Below, piece after piece: positions 56,021-63,706 of a stretch of 64,000 nucleotides of DNA. The notes under the pieces are model-generated. The model saw only the letters and a program-made list of their open reading frames with translations. It was not told the origin of the DNA and made no database searches. Numbering within the stretch: the first letter of the stretch is position 1; the number at the start of each line of letters is the position of its first letter. The DNA is from Roseivirga sp. (lineage in GTDB: Bacteria > Bacteroidota > Bacteroidia > Cytophagales > Cyclobacteriaceae), in contig JAGYIY010000001.1 of NCBI GenBank assembly GCA_018402485.1, positions 1,024,001-1,088,000 on the forward strand. Reading direction: 5' to 3'. The position numbers were made by a program, and so were the translations under genes.

Positions 56021-57261
56021 ATTTATTGATATTAAGTTGGAATTACATCAAGGCCAAACCCCTGAATACCCTGCTCAATACGCTGCTAATGGGTTTAGGC
56101 ATTGCCATTATCCTTGTGCTCATTTTATTGAGCACACAATTAGAAGAAAATTTTGACAAAAATAAAAGAGGTGTCGATTTGGTGGTAGGTGCCAAGGGTA
56201 GCCCCTTGCAACTGATACTTGCCAATATCTACCACATCGATTTCCCTACCGGCAACATTAAATTGGAAGAAGCCAAAAGCTTAACCCGCAACCGCCTCAT
56301 CAAATCCGCCATTCCTTTGGCATTAGGCGATAACTATCGAGGTTTTCGCATTGTGGGCACCAACCACGATTACGTTAATCTCTACGAAGGTAAAGTAGCT
56401 GAAGGAGATTTGTGGAGCTACAATTTAGAAGCTGTTATTGGTGAACGGGTAGCCAAGCAATTGAAATTAGAAATTGGAGATACTTTTTTTGGCGCGCATG
56501 GCCTATCGGTTGCCGATATGGCGCATGAAGGAAAAAGCTATCGCGTAGTTGGCATTTTAGAACCAAGTGGTTCGGTCTTGGATCAGCTCATACTGACCAA
56601 CATTGAAAGTGTTTGGGTAGTACATGAGCATGAGGAAGAGGACCATGAGGAAGATCATGAGCACGAACCAGCCTTGGGCTCGGCCTATGAAACAGGGCTG
56701 CCTGATGGCGATGAAGAAGATGAAATAACCGCTATGTTATTACAATTCAGAAGTCCTTTAGGGGCGGTTCAGTTGCCTCGTATGATCAATTCCAATACCA
56801 ATATGCAAGCCGCTTCTCCTGCTTTCGAAACGCAGCGCTTGTTTTCACTGCTAGGAATTGGTGTGGACCTACTGAGAAGTTTTGCCTATATCATCATTGC
56901 CATTGCCGGTCTGAGTATTTTCATTTCTCTTTTCAATGCCTTGAAGGATAGAAAATACGACTTGGCTATTATGCGCTCCTTGGGAGCATCACGGGCAAAA
57001 CTATTCGTTCATGTCATCTTAGAAGGCATAATCATCACCATTTTAGGAGGAGGTTTGGGTTTTCTTTTGGGGCATGGACTCACCGAATTTTTAGCAGGTA
57101 CTTACGAAAAATCAAGTGAAATTGGCATCACCGGATTTATTTTCGTGAACCAAGAAATTTATGTTTTGTTCTTTAGTATATCAGTTGGGTTCCTAGCCGC
57201 GATCATACCCGCGATACAAGCCTACAAAACAGACATTTCAAAAGTTTTAGCACAAGATTAG
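56017..57261 (+). CDS. ABC transporter permease, FtsX/DevC type, with histidine-rich loop
   Basis: A 414-residue inner-membrane protein with four membrane helices in the MacB/LolC arrangement (TM1 about 20-40, three at 275-400) and a large periplasmic domain. A loop at residues 203-217 is HEHEEEDHEEDHEHE, followed by acidic residues near 230-236. Such a His/Glu/Asp tract points to divalent metal binding, typically zinc. The pair with the upstream ATPase resembles the zinc-associated transporter operons that also contain DUF3299 proteins. Direction of transport is not known. Confidence 0.82.
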   Translation: MNLLILSWNYIKAKPLNTLLNTLLMGLGIAIILVLILLSTQLEENFDKNKRGVDLVVGAKGSPLQLILANIYHIDFPTGNIKLEEAKSLTRNRLIKSAIPLALGDNYRGFRIVGTNHDYVNLYEGKVAEGDLWSYNLEAVIGERVAKQLKLEIGDTFFGAHGLSVADMAHEGKSYRVVGILEPSGSVLDQLILTNIESVWVVHEHEEEDHEEDHEHEPALGSAYETGLPDGDEEDEITAMLLQFRSPLGAVQLPRMINSNTNMQAASPAFETQRLFSLLGIGVDLLRSFAYIIIAIAGLSIFISLFNALKDRKYDLAIMRSLGASRAKLFVHVILEGIIITILGGGLGFLLGHGLTEFLAGTYEKSSEIGITGFIFVNQEIYVLFFSISVGFLAAIIPAIQAYKTDISKVLAQD

Positions 57262-57263
57262 CC

Positions 57264-57722
57264 ATGAGACAGATTGTATTGACTTTATTAATGGCCTTCA
57301 CAGCTCAACTGTTGATGGGCCAAACAGTGAAAATGGAAAGCAGTAAGCTTTGGGCAGCACTTGCCGATGTGAATTACGAAATCAAGCAAGATGAGTATGG
57401 CGATTTGTATGTGCCCGTTTTTGGAGAAAAAATACAAAAAGTGAAGGGAGAGTTAGTGGAAGTCGAGGGTTTTATCATTCCTTTTGATGGGATGTTCAAA
57501 CCGGAAGAGCTTATTTTATCCTCCTTACCCATCAGTGAGTGCTTTTTCTGCGGAAGTGGTGGCCCGGAAACCGTTATGGAAGTGGCCATGAAGGAAAAAC
57601 TCAAGTACACAGATAAGCGGGTAAAACTGCGTGGCAAGCTACAGCTCAATGCCGATGACCCCAATAAGCTGATGTACCAATTGGTAGATGCTGTTTTCCT
57701 TGGCCTAGCAGATAGTTATTAA
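57264..57722 (+). CDS. Secreted CFFCG-motif protein (DUF3299-like), copy 2
   Basis: A 152-residue exported protein. Signal residues 1-19 (ends LMGQ). Same fold pattern as the copy at 53617-54048: VEGFIIPFDG, ECFFCGSGGPETVMEV (Cys93, Cys96) and LRGKLQLNADDPNKLMYQL. It begins 2 nt after the permease stop and is part of the ABC operon, which suggests that the family acts with this transporter in the periplasm. Confidence 0.75.
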   Translation: MRQIVLTLLMAFTAQLLMGQTVKMESSKLWAALADVNYEIKQDEYGDLYVPVFGEKIQKVKGELVEVEGFIIPFDGMFKPEELILSSLPISECFFCGSGGPETVMEVAMKEKLKYTDKRVKLRGKLQLNADDPNKLMYQLVDAVFLGLADSY

Positions 57723-57753
57723 ATCATTCTAAACACCTTTAATCACACACACA

Positions 57754-58179
57754 ATGAGAAATTATCTTTTCCTTTTGTCTTTTTCTTTTTTTGCCTTTGG
57801 GGCTTGTTCGCCAAAGGGGCTTGATGTCGACCAAGAAGTCAATGCCATTTTTGATGTGCATGATGCTGTAATGCCAAAAATGGGAGAATTGATGACTTTG
57901 CGTAAGCAGGTGCTGGAGGGTGTCAACCGGGAAGGAATTTCCGAAGAAGAGCAGGCAGAAAGACGTGACTTGGCAAAGGTATTGGAGGAGGCCCAAAAAG
58001 GGATGATGCTGTGGATGAATGACTGGTCTAAAAATGCCAAGCCGCATATCAATGGTGAAACTACTACAGATGAGCAGCGCGTCTTTTTCGATAGCGAGAT
58101 GCAGCGGGTTACTCAGGTGAAAGAAGAGATCAATGGATCGATTGCCGCTGCCAAGCAATTGTTGTCGAATAAGCAATAA
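57754..58179 (+). CDS. Helical lipoprotein of the CFFCG/ABC operon
   Basis: A 141-residue lipoprotein; lipobox FGAC with Cys18. The mature part is almost entirely helical, with an Asp/Glu/Lys/Met-rich composition and a heptad-like pattern (MPKMGELMTLRKQVLEG, KVLEEAQKGMMLWMNDW). The conserved VHDAVMPKMGEL segment occurs in small Bacteroidota lipoproteins annotated only as hypothetical. It lies 31 nt behind the CFFCG gene and is likely the last gene of the operon. Function unknown. Confidence 0.72.
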   Translation: MRNYLFLLSFSFFAFGACSPKGLDVDQEVNAIFDVHDAVMPKMGELMTLRKQVLEGVNREGISEEEQAERRDLAKVLEEAQKGMMLWMNDWSKNAKPHINGETTTDEQRVFFDSEMQRVTQVKEEINGSIAAAKQLLSNKQ

Positions 58180-58192
58180 CGCACGAGAGTGG

Positions 58193-58277
58193 GGAGGTTA
58201 ATTTCTGCGAAGGAGATGAGCCAGGCCACTCCGTCTTGAAAACCAACTCTTCCGGATTTGCAATCCGTCAGACCTCC
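58193..58277. repeat. Palindromic repeat with CGGATTTGCAATCCG
   Basis: CGGATT-TGC-AATCCG (58253-58267) is a perfect inverted repeat. Outer GGAGGT (58193-58198) and ACCTCC (58272-58277) can pair around it. The GGATTTnCAATCC core recurs at about 59067-59082. I recall such sequences as dispersed intergenic repeats in Bacteroidota. There is no tRNA fold, although the core looks like an anticodon arm. Confidence 0.45.
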
Positions 58278-58427
58278 ACAAGCCAATGAGAAACCCATAG
58301 TTGAGAAAATCGGGCATTGTTAGGCGCACTGCCCTATGGAATTTTTGCAAAAATTATCTTATTTTTAAGAAAGCTTTTGGTTTCCACTTACATTTTACCC
58401 TGTGGATATTGATAAATACAACGTTTT
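58278..58427. other. Intergenic stretch without gene
   Basis: Unremarkable AT-rich sequence between two palindromic repeats. No open frame or promoter is convincing. Confidence 0.35.
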
Positions 58428-58460
58428 AGATGTCTGACACCTCAAAGGTGTCTGACATCT
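58428..58460. repeat. REP-like hairpin
   Basis: AGATGTCTGACACCT, CAA loop, AGGTGTCTGACATCT. The 15-bp arms pair with one central mismatch (T-T). It resembles the abundant TGTCnGACACCT palindromes of Bacteroidota that are thought to be moved by RAYT-type transposases. No T-tract follows, so it is not a standard terminator. Confidence 0.6.
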
Positions 58461-58554
58461 TGAGGGTACCGTTTTTACTGAAAAGTATCTAATTCAGCGG
58501 TTGTGAAGGTGAGTTTTAAGAGTGACTCCTCTAGCTGCCATTCAAAGAAAAAAT

Positions 58555-58986
58555 ATGAGGTACATTACATTTATCATTCTTTTGGTATTAACTTCTTGTG
58601 AAAATCACCAAACTGTTCGTGTGCCGCAGCATGTGAGAGAAATAGCCAAGAGCTTTAGTGAAAAATTTGGAGCGGAAGATTACTTCATTGAACAACCGAC
58701 TCATTCAGATTCAGACAATAGTTTTCTCGAAGTTACATTCAAAAATTGCAGTGAAGTAAATCTTTCGGACAGGGGCATCAAAAGTCTTCAAGATTCAGTT
58801 GCTGACGCCATAATTGTAAGCTTTGACCATCGGAAATCTCTTCCCGATAATTTAATAATCTCTTTTCACGAAGGTTTTGACTACTACATAGTGAGTAAAA
58901 GAAATGCCATAAATGAGGTTTATGAAAGAGAATACATACTCAGTCACTACGACAGCCATCAAACCAACTTTGCTATAGAAAAATAG
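58555..58986 (+). CDS. Small lipoprotein of unknown function
   Basis: About 143 residues from the ATG at 58555; the frame opens at a GTG at 58522, but the signal peptide begins at MRYITFIILLVLTSC (lipobox LTSC, Cys15). The mature part is mixed alpha/beta with conserved-looking NNSFLEVTFKNCSEVNL and IVSFDHRKSLPDN segments. No family recognised. It is isolated between repeat elements and may be accessory. Confidence 0.65.
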   Translation: MRYITFIILLVLTSCENHQTVRVPQHVREIAKSFSEKFGAEDYFIEQPTHSDSDNSFLEVTFKNCSEVNLSDRGIKSLQDSVADAIIVSFDHRKSLPDNLIISFHEGFDYYIVSKRNAINEVYEREYILSHYDSHQTNFAIEK

Positions 58987-59059
58987 ATAGGTGAATGAGT
59001 ACAGGAGAATAAAATTGGCGAAGCCAAGACACTTTGTGATTCAATTATAGCTTCAGTCA

Positions 59060-59125
59060 GCTGATCCTGATTTACAATCCAGAACGGTTATCACAGAATT
59101 TATAATCCGGCAACCCTAACACCCC
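59060..59125. repeat. Degenerate palindromic repeat copy
   Basis: CCTGATTTACAATCCAG (about 59066-59082) and CAGAATTTATAATCCGG (about 59094-59110) share the GGATTTnCAATCC design with the element near 58260. Each is an imperfect inverted repeat. Probably a decayed REP-type cluster. Confidence 0.4.
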
Positions 59126-59186
59126 AACCTGAACAGCCATTAGCTGTTGGCCAATAGCGATTAGTAATGACGATTTGACAAAAATC

Positions 59187-59255
59187 CCAAAATCCCTAGC
59201 TCCCCAACTCCCCAATCTCCCAACAACCCAATCACCCAAAAACCAAATACCCCCT
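59187..59255 (-). repeat. G-rich tract (C-rich on the plus strand)
   Basis: On the minus strand there are about eight runs of three or more G within 70 nt, separated mostly by 3-8 nt loops, ending a few bases inside the SpoU gene 3' end. This would allow G-quadruplex formation in the transcript downstream of the SpoU stop codon at 59254. It also resembles low-complexity intergenic filler of the phylum. Confidence 0.5.
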
Positions 59256-59784
59256 AAACCTTCCACTGCTTGATGCATTCCCATAGCACCACGCCTATGC
59301 TAACGCTTACGTTCAAAGAGTGCTTAGTGCCATATTGTGGAATTTCAAGACAAGCATCTGCCAGTGCTACAACCTCTTCGCTCACACCAAATACTTCATT
59401 GCCAAAAATAAGCGCCCATTTTTCATGTGTGCGGATATCGAAATCAGCCAAAGATAGAGATGGTTTTGCTTGCTCAACAGCCAAAAGTCGATAGCCTTCT
59501 GATTTCAAGGCTTGACAAGCTGCTATGGTTGTTTGGTGGTAGTGCCACGCTACCGATTCGGTAGCACCCAAGGCGGTTTTATGGATCTCTCGGTGAGGTG
59601 GTTGTGCTGTAATGCCACACAAATGAATGGCCTCGATGGCAAAGGCATCTGCCGTTCGAAAAGCAGCCCCTACATTGTGCATGCTACGCAAATTATCGAG
59701 TACCAAAGCCACAGGCGTTTTTTTCGTGTGCTGATACTCCTCCGGGCTTAAGCGGTTGAGTTCTTCATTAGAGATTTTACGCAT
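59254..59784 (-). CDS. SpoU-type RNA 2'-O-methyltransferase
   Basis: A 176-residue enzyme of the SPOUT superfamily that methylates ribose in tRNA or rRNA using S-adenosylmethionine. Motif 1 is LDNLRSMHNVGAAFRTAD with the catalytic Arg and Asn, motif 2 IFGNEVFGVSEEV, motif 3 IPQYGTKHSLNVSVSIGVV, forming the knotted cofactor site. The short length means no N-terminal RNA-binding domain. The exact target is unknown. The G-rich tract follows its stop. Confidence 0.93.
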   Translation of the reverse strand: MRKISNEELNRLSPEEYQHTKKTPVALVLDNLRSMHNVGAAFRTADAFAIEAIHLCGITAQPPHREIHKTALGATESVAWHYHQTTIAACQALKSEGYRLLAVEQAKPSLSLADFDIRTHEKWALIFGNEVFGVSEEVVALADACLEIPQYGTKHSLNVSVSIGVVLWECIKQWKV

Positions 59785-59831
59785 GCCGTAAAAGTATGAA
59801 AAAGGCAGGATAGCTTACCTTCAACCCCAAC

Positions 59832-59868
59832 AAAAAACCCAACTTGATCAAGGTCAAGATGGGTTTTC
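59832..59868 (-). terminator. Terminator of the S9 peptidase gene (possibly bidirectional)
   Basis: AAAACCCAACTTGA and TCAAGATGGGTTTT form a strong stem with one mismatch; on the minus strand a T-run follows. It lies about 26 nt after the S9 peptidase stop and before the SpoU gene. Confidence 0.8.
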
Positions 59869-59893
59869 TTAGGAATCACGCTTTGTAAAATAA

Positions 59894-62350
59894 CTAGCGC
59901 TCTTTGGTGTCAATCTTTGCGTTTTCTGGTTTGGTCGTAGCATTTTTTACATGCGTCTCCAACCAAGTATCCATTTCATACAGCATATGTAAAATAGACT
60001 CTTTGGCACGGTATCCATGGCTTTCAGCAGGAAGCATCACAAGTCTGGCTGTTCCACCATGGCCTTTCACCGCATTGTAAAAGCGAATACTCTGAATGGG
60101 GAATGTTCCGGAATTGTTATCGGCTTCACCGTGAATCAACAACAAAGGCTCATTCACCTTATCGGCATGCATAAAAGGCGACATATAGTTGTATAAATCG
60201 GGATCTTCCCAATAAGATCTTTCCTCTCTCTGAAAACCAAAAGGTGTAAGTGTACGGTTATAAGCGCCACTTCTAGCGATGCCAGCAGCAAAAAGGTCAG
60301 AGTGTGCCAATAAGTTGGCGGTCATAAAGGCACCATAAGAATGTCCCCCCACGCCTACACGATTTCGATCGCCTACACCCATTTCTGCTACCGCATCAAT
60401 GGCCGCTTCTGCATTCATCACCAGTTGCTCACGAAAAGTATCATTGGGCTCTTTATCACCTTCTCCGATGATGGGGAACTCTGTGTTTTCCATTACAGCA
60501 TACCCCCGCAATACCCAAAACAAAGGAGACCCCGAGCTGACGCGCGTAAAGGAATAAGGAGTACCTCGCACTTGTGCCGCCGTAGCAATAGATTTGTACT
60601 CTCTGGGATAAGCCCACATCAATACAGGTAATGGACCATCTTTCTCTTTGTCATATCCAGCTGGAGTATATAAAACCGCTGAAAGATCAACACCATCTGC
60701 TCTCTTATATTTGATGATTTCTTTATTCACACGGAGCATTTCTGGTTGAGGATGAGGGAAGTCAGTAATCTGCTCCATGCTGCCTTTCTTCAAATTACGG
60801 ATGAAGTAATTACTGGGCTCTGTTTCAGATTCTCGGAGGGTAATGATTTGATCACCTTTTCTAGAAAGCAAGTCAATGGGTCTTTCGTAGTAAGGCGCTT
60901 CTGAGCGGAAAAGAATTTCCTGTTCTTTTGTTCTGGTATTAAATCGGCTCAAAAATGGTCGGTCACCCTCAGGAGATCCACCCACAGCACTCATGAATAA
61001 ACTCTCTCCATCAAATAACAAGACACTGCGCCCGTAGGCATTGGTGGTCGTCATTGGGGTGCCCGGATCATTGTATCGATCTGTTGTTGCGCGTTCGACA
61101 ATCACATTTCCAGCTTGGTTTGGATTTGATGGATTGAACAAGGTGCGTTTGTCAAGTCTTTTGGCCCACCATTGCTCATTCAATAGGGCACGGTTGTCAT
61201 CTCCCCACTGAATGTAAGAATAACGCAATTGGGTTGTCGCCAATTTCTTGGCTTCGTTGGTAAAAGGGGCTTCCCACATAAAAACAGCATCTCTTTCTTC
61301 TGTCTCTACATTCGGATCGCCTCCATCGAGTGCTTCAGCCCAATATAGCGTAGCCGGAGCATCTGCCCGCCAGTTCATGCTTCTTGCTCCTTTGCGGGTA
61401 GCATCAAAGCCTTTCGGTCGAACCTCGTCCAATGGAATTTCAGCAACTGTTTTTACTTTTTGTCCACCGGTCGTCCAGATTTCGTAGTGAAATGGAAAAC
61501 GGCTGGCCGGAACCAAGTAAGAAAAAGGCTTTTGAATGGTTTCTACCAGCATATATTCCCCATTGGGAGAAATATCAAAGCCCTTGATGATTTGTGGTGT
61601 ACCCACTTTTTCCATGTTTCCATTCAGTGAAACTTTGCGCAATTGAACGGTGGTATAGTACTCAAACAGTACTTCATCGTGACTATTTTCTAATAAATCT
61701 TGGTAGGTGCGACTAGCGGCTTCTGCTCCTGCTGTTTCTTGAATGACCGGGCCTTTCGGAGTAGCAGGTCTTTTCGGTGCAGGACCACGGTTATCTACTA
61801 CTGTGCTTACCATCAACGATTGATTATCTGGTAACCAACTTAAGGCAGAGACATAGGCATTGTTGATGATTTCAGGGGTGAGACGCTGGGCTTGTTGGGT
61901 CGCCACATCTGCTATCCACAAAGAAATGCCTTCCTTACCGGTATGTGTAAAGGCAATTTTGTTTTCGTCATTCGACCAAGAAACATTGCTAATTTGTGGG
62001 TTGGTAGGAAGGTTTTGAATGGAAAATTCCTTGCCACTTTTGATGTTCTTTAGGCTGAGGCCTGTCATAAAACTTTGTCTACTTCGCCCGTTGGTAGCCG
62101 GATTGATACGTGTTCCACCAATTCTGAGTTCGGGTGCAGAGACTTCTGAAATGCTTGGGTATCCAGGGCGTTCCATCAACAGCATCCACTCTGCTTCACT
62201 GTCTAGACTTACGCCGGGGGTAGAGGGTGCGTCAATCAATTGAGCAATTACTTCAGGAGGACGCTGGTAACCATCTTGCGCATAAGTTTCGCTGGTGTGA
62301 AGTAAAAACACAAGCAAAGCAATTCCGATTATAGTTTTCAAATTTTTCAT
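59894..62350 (-). CDS. Secreted S9-family serine peptidase (prolyl oligopeptidase type)
   Basis: An 818-residue exported peptidase. Signal peptide residues 1-24 (ends TYAQ). The N-terminal beta-propeller (about 90-560) has WSNDENKIAFTHTGKEG-type blades. The C-terminal alpha/beta-hydrolase domain carries GGHSYGAF (nucleophile Ser), HGEADNNSG (Asp) and ESHGYRAKE (His). Sequence style is close to the glutamyl-endopeptidase-like / dipeptidyl-peptidase group in S9. A terminator follows. Likely peptide degradation in the periplasm or outside the cell. Confidence 0.9.
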   Translation of the reverse strand: MKNLKTIIGIALLVFLLHTSETYAQDGYQRPPEVIAQLIDAPSTPGVSLDSEAEWMLLMERPGYPSISEVSAPELRIGGTRINPATNGRSRQSFMTGLSLKNIKSGKEFSIQNLPTNPQISNVSWSNDENKIAFTHTGKEGISLWIADVATQQAQRLTPEIINNAYVSALSWLPDNQSLMVSTVVDNRGPAPKRPATPKGPVIQETAGAEAASRTYQDLLENSHDEVLFEYYTTVQLRKVSLNGNMEKVGTPQIIKGFDISPNGEYMLVETIQKPFSYLVPASRFPFHYEIWTTGGQKVKTVAEIPLDEVRPKGFDATRKGARSMNWRADAPATLYWAEALDGGDPNVETEERDAVFMWEAPFTNEAKKLATTQLRYSYIQWGDDNRALLNEQWWAKRLDKRTLFNPSNPNQAGNVIVERATTDRYNDPGTPMTTTNAYGRSVLLFDGESLFMSAVGGSPEGDRPFLSRFNTRTKEQEILFRSEAPYYERPIDLLSRKGDQIITLRESETEPSNYFIRNLKKGSMEQITDFPHPQPEMLRVNKEIIKYKRADGVDLSAVLYTPAGYDKEKDGPLPVLMWAYPREYKSIATAAQVRGTPYSFTRVSSGSPLFWVLRGYAVMENTEFPIIGEGDKEPNDTFREQLVMNAEAAIDAVAEMGVGDRNRVGVGGHSYGAFMTANLLAHSDLFAAGIARSGAYNRTLTPFGFQREERSYWEDPDLYNYMSPFMHADKVNEPLLLIHGEADNNSGTFPIQSIRFYNAVKGHGGTARLVMLPAESHGYRAKESILHMLYEMDTWLETHVKNATTKPENAKIDTKER

Positions 62351-62609
62351 TTTTGAGAGAAATTAGTTTGTTCATAGTGCGATGAACTTTTTCTTTTCGC
62401 ACCCTTCAAAACACAAAATACTAATTTTTTATAACAGTTTCATCGAGTAGTGTACAGAGGGGAAAAGTAGCTTTTAAGTGGGAATGCTGGGTTGGAATTT
62501 CCGAAAAGTTAAAAGCGAGCTAAAGAAAGGACAACTTAGTAAGTTGCTTTCGACGCATTCATTGTATTTCTACGAACACACACTCTGTGGCCATGGCTAG
62601 TTTCCAAAA

Positions 62610-63497
62610 CTATTCAACAATCACTCTTTTAATTTCTTTTCTAAAGTGAGAAGGGGTCTTGCCTGTAAACTGCTTGAAAAGCTTATTGAAATGCGAGAAA
62701 TTATTGAAACCACTCTCGAAACTTATCTCTGTAATGGTCATGGAAGTTTCAGCCAATAGCTTTGAAGCATGCACAATGCGATATTCATTTACGAATTGCG
62801 TAAAGGTTTTACGCGCTATTTTTTTGAAATACCTACAAAAGGCAGGAACGGTCATGTGCGCTTCCTCAGATATATCGTCTAGTGCAATGTGTGATTTAAA
62901 GTTATTTCGCACATAGGCATAAATTTCGTTCATGCGGTCATTGTCTTTGGTATCCACTGCAATGGCAACCCCTTTTGCATTTAGAATCTTATAATTACGG
63001 CTTTCTGAAAGAATTTTTAAAATTTCCAATAAACCCAATAAACGTCCGAATTGGTCTTTCCAAGTCAATGATTCTATCTGCATACCTACCTTTTGCTTGG
63101 TTTCTGTATCAAAGGCAATGCCTTTTTTCGATAATTCTAGTAGTTGTTTGATGGCACTCATTTCAGGCACATTAAAAAAGCTTTCACCTAAAAAGTCTTC
63201 TTTAAATTGAATAACAGTCTCAGATTTATTGCCTGTCAATCGGTCGGTAAAGCCATAATGGGGCAAATAGGAGCCCATTAATACCAAGTCACCGTCGTTA
63301 AAATAAGACATGTGTTGTCCAATATGTCGCTTTCCGCTGCCGCCTTGTACATAAATCAATTCAATTTCAGGGTGAAAATGCCAATTGGCCAATGTGTTCT
63401 CACAGGAATTGTTGTATCTCCTGACCAGAAAACTACTGCCAAAAGAAGGGACAATCTGCTCAAGTAGAGGTTTATGGGTATTCTGCTGCTTCTCCAT
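62610..63497 (-). CDS. AraC-family transcription regulator with cupin sensor
   Basis: A 295-residue regulator. The N-terminal cupin (about 20-110) shows WHFHPEIELIYVQGGSGKRHIG; the C-terminal pair of helix-turn-helix units has LDDISEEAHMTVPAFCRYFKK and ITEISFESGFNNFSHFNKLFK with GKTPSHFR. Such regulators often sense sugars or other carbon sources. The sensor ligand is unknown. It is divergent from the small secreted protein gene at 63707. Confidence 0.92.
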   Translation of the reverse strand: MEKQQNTHKPLLEQIVPSFGSSFLVRRYNNSCENTLANWHFHPEIELIYVQGGSGKRHIGQHMSYFNDGDLVLMGSYLPHYGFTDRLTGNKSETVIQFKEDFLGESFFNVPEMSAIKQLLELSKKGIAFDTETKQKVGMQIESLTWKDQFGRLLGLLEILKILSESRNYKILNAKGVAIAVDTKDNDRMNEIYAYVRNNFKSHIALDDISEEAHMTVPAFCRYFKKIARKTFTQFVNEYRIVHASKLLAETSMTITEISFESGFNNFSHFNKLFKQFTGKTPSHFRKEIKRVIVE

Positions 63498-63706
63498 TGT
63501 TATTTAATCAAACAGTAAATAAAGAAAGGTAGGTAAGCCAAACCTATACAAAACTAAGGATTATATGTTTTCATTTACTAAAAAAAGGCATTGAAATGAT
63601 GGGCGGGGTTAATATAGCATATGTTGTTACCAATCTAGTAGTAGTGTAGTCTATCTAGCTCCCTTACATTTGTGGTATAATTGGTTAAAACAAAACAATT
63701 AGCACA
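63498..63706. promoter_or_regulatory. Divergent promoter region of the AraC regulator and the secreted protein gene
   Basis: 209 bases between divergent genes. Facing right, TACATTTG at 63665-63672 fits TAnnTTTG. Facing left, TTTG and TACCTTTC about 17 nt apart are close to consensus. An AraC site would be expected here but no clear repeat was identified. Confidence 0.45.

Noticed and set aside
58193-58277. A tRNA-like stretch (anticodon-like loop CGGATTGCAAATCCG on the minus strand)
   Set aside because: There is no acceptor stem, no D arm and no T arm in the correct spacing; better explained as a palindromic repeat.
58310-58330. GTTAGGC resembling one half of an integron attC core
   Set aside because: No partner core sequence (GCCTAAC type) at a suitable distance and no integrase in the window.
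59072-59284. A 70-codon minus-strand frame rich in Gly and Trp
   Set aside because: It is a by-product of the G-rich low-complexity tract and overlaps the SpoU gene end.
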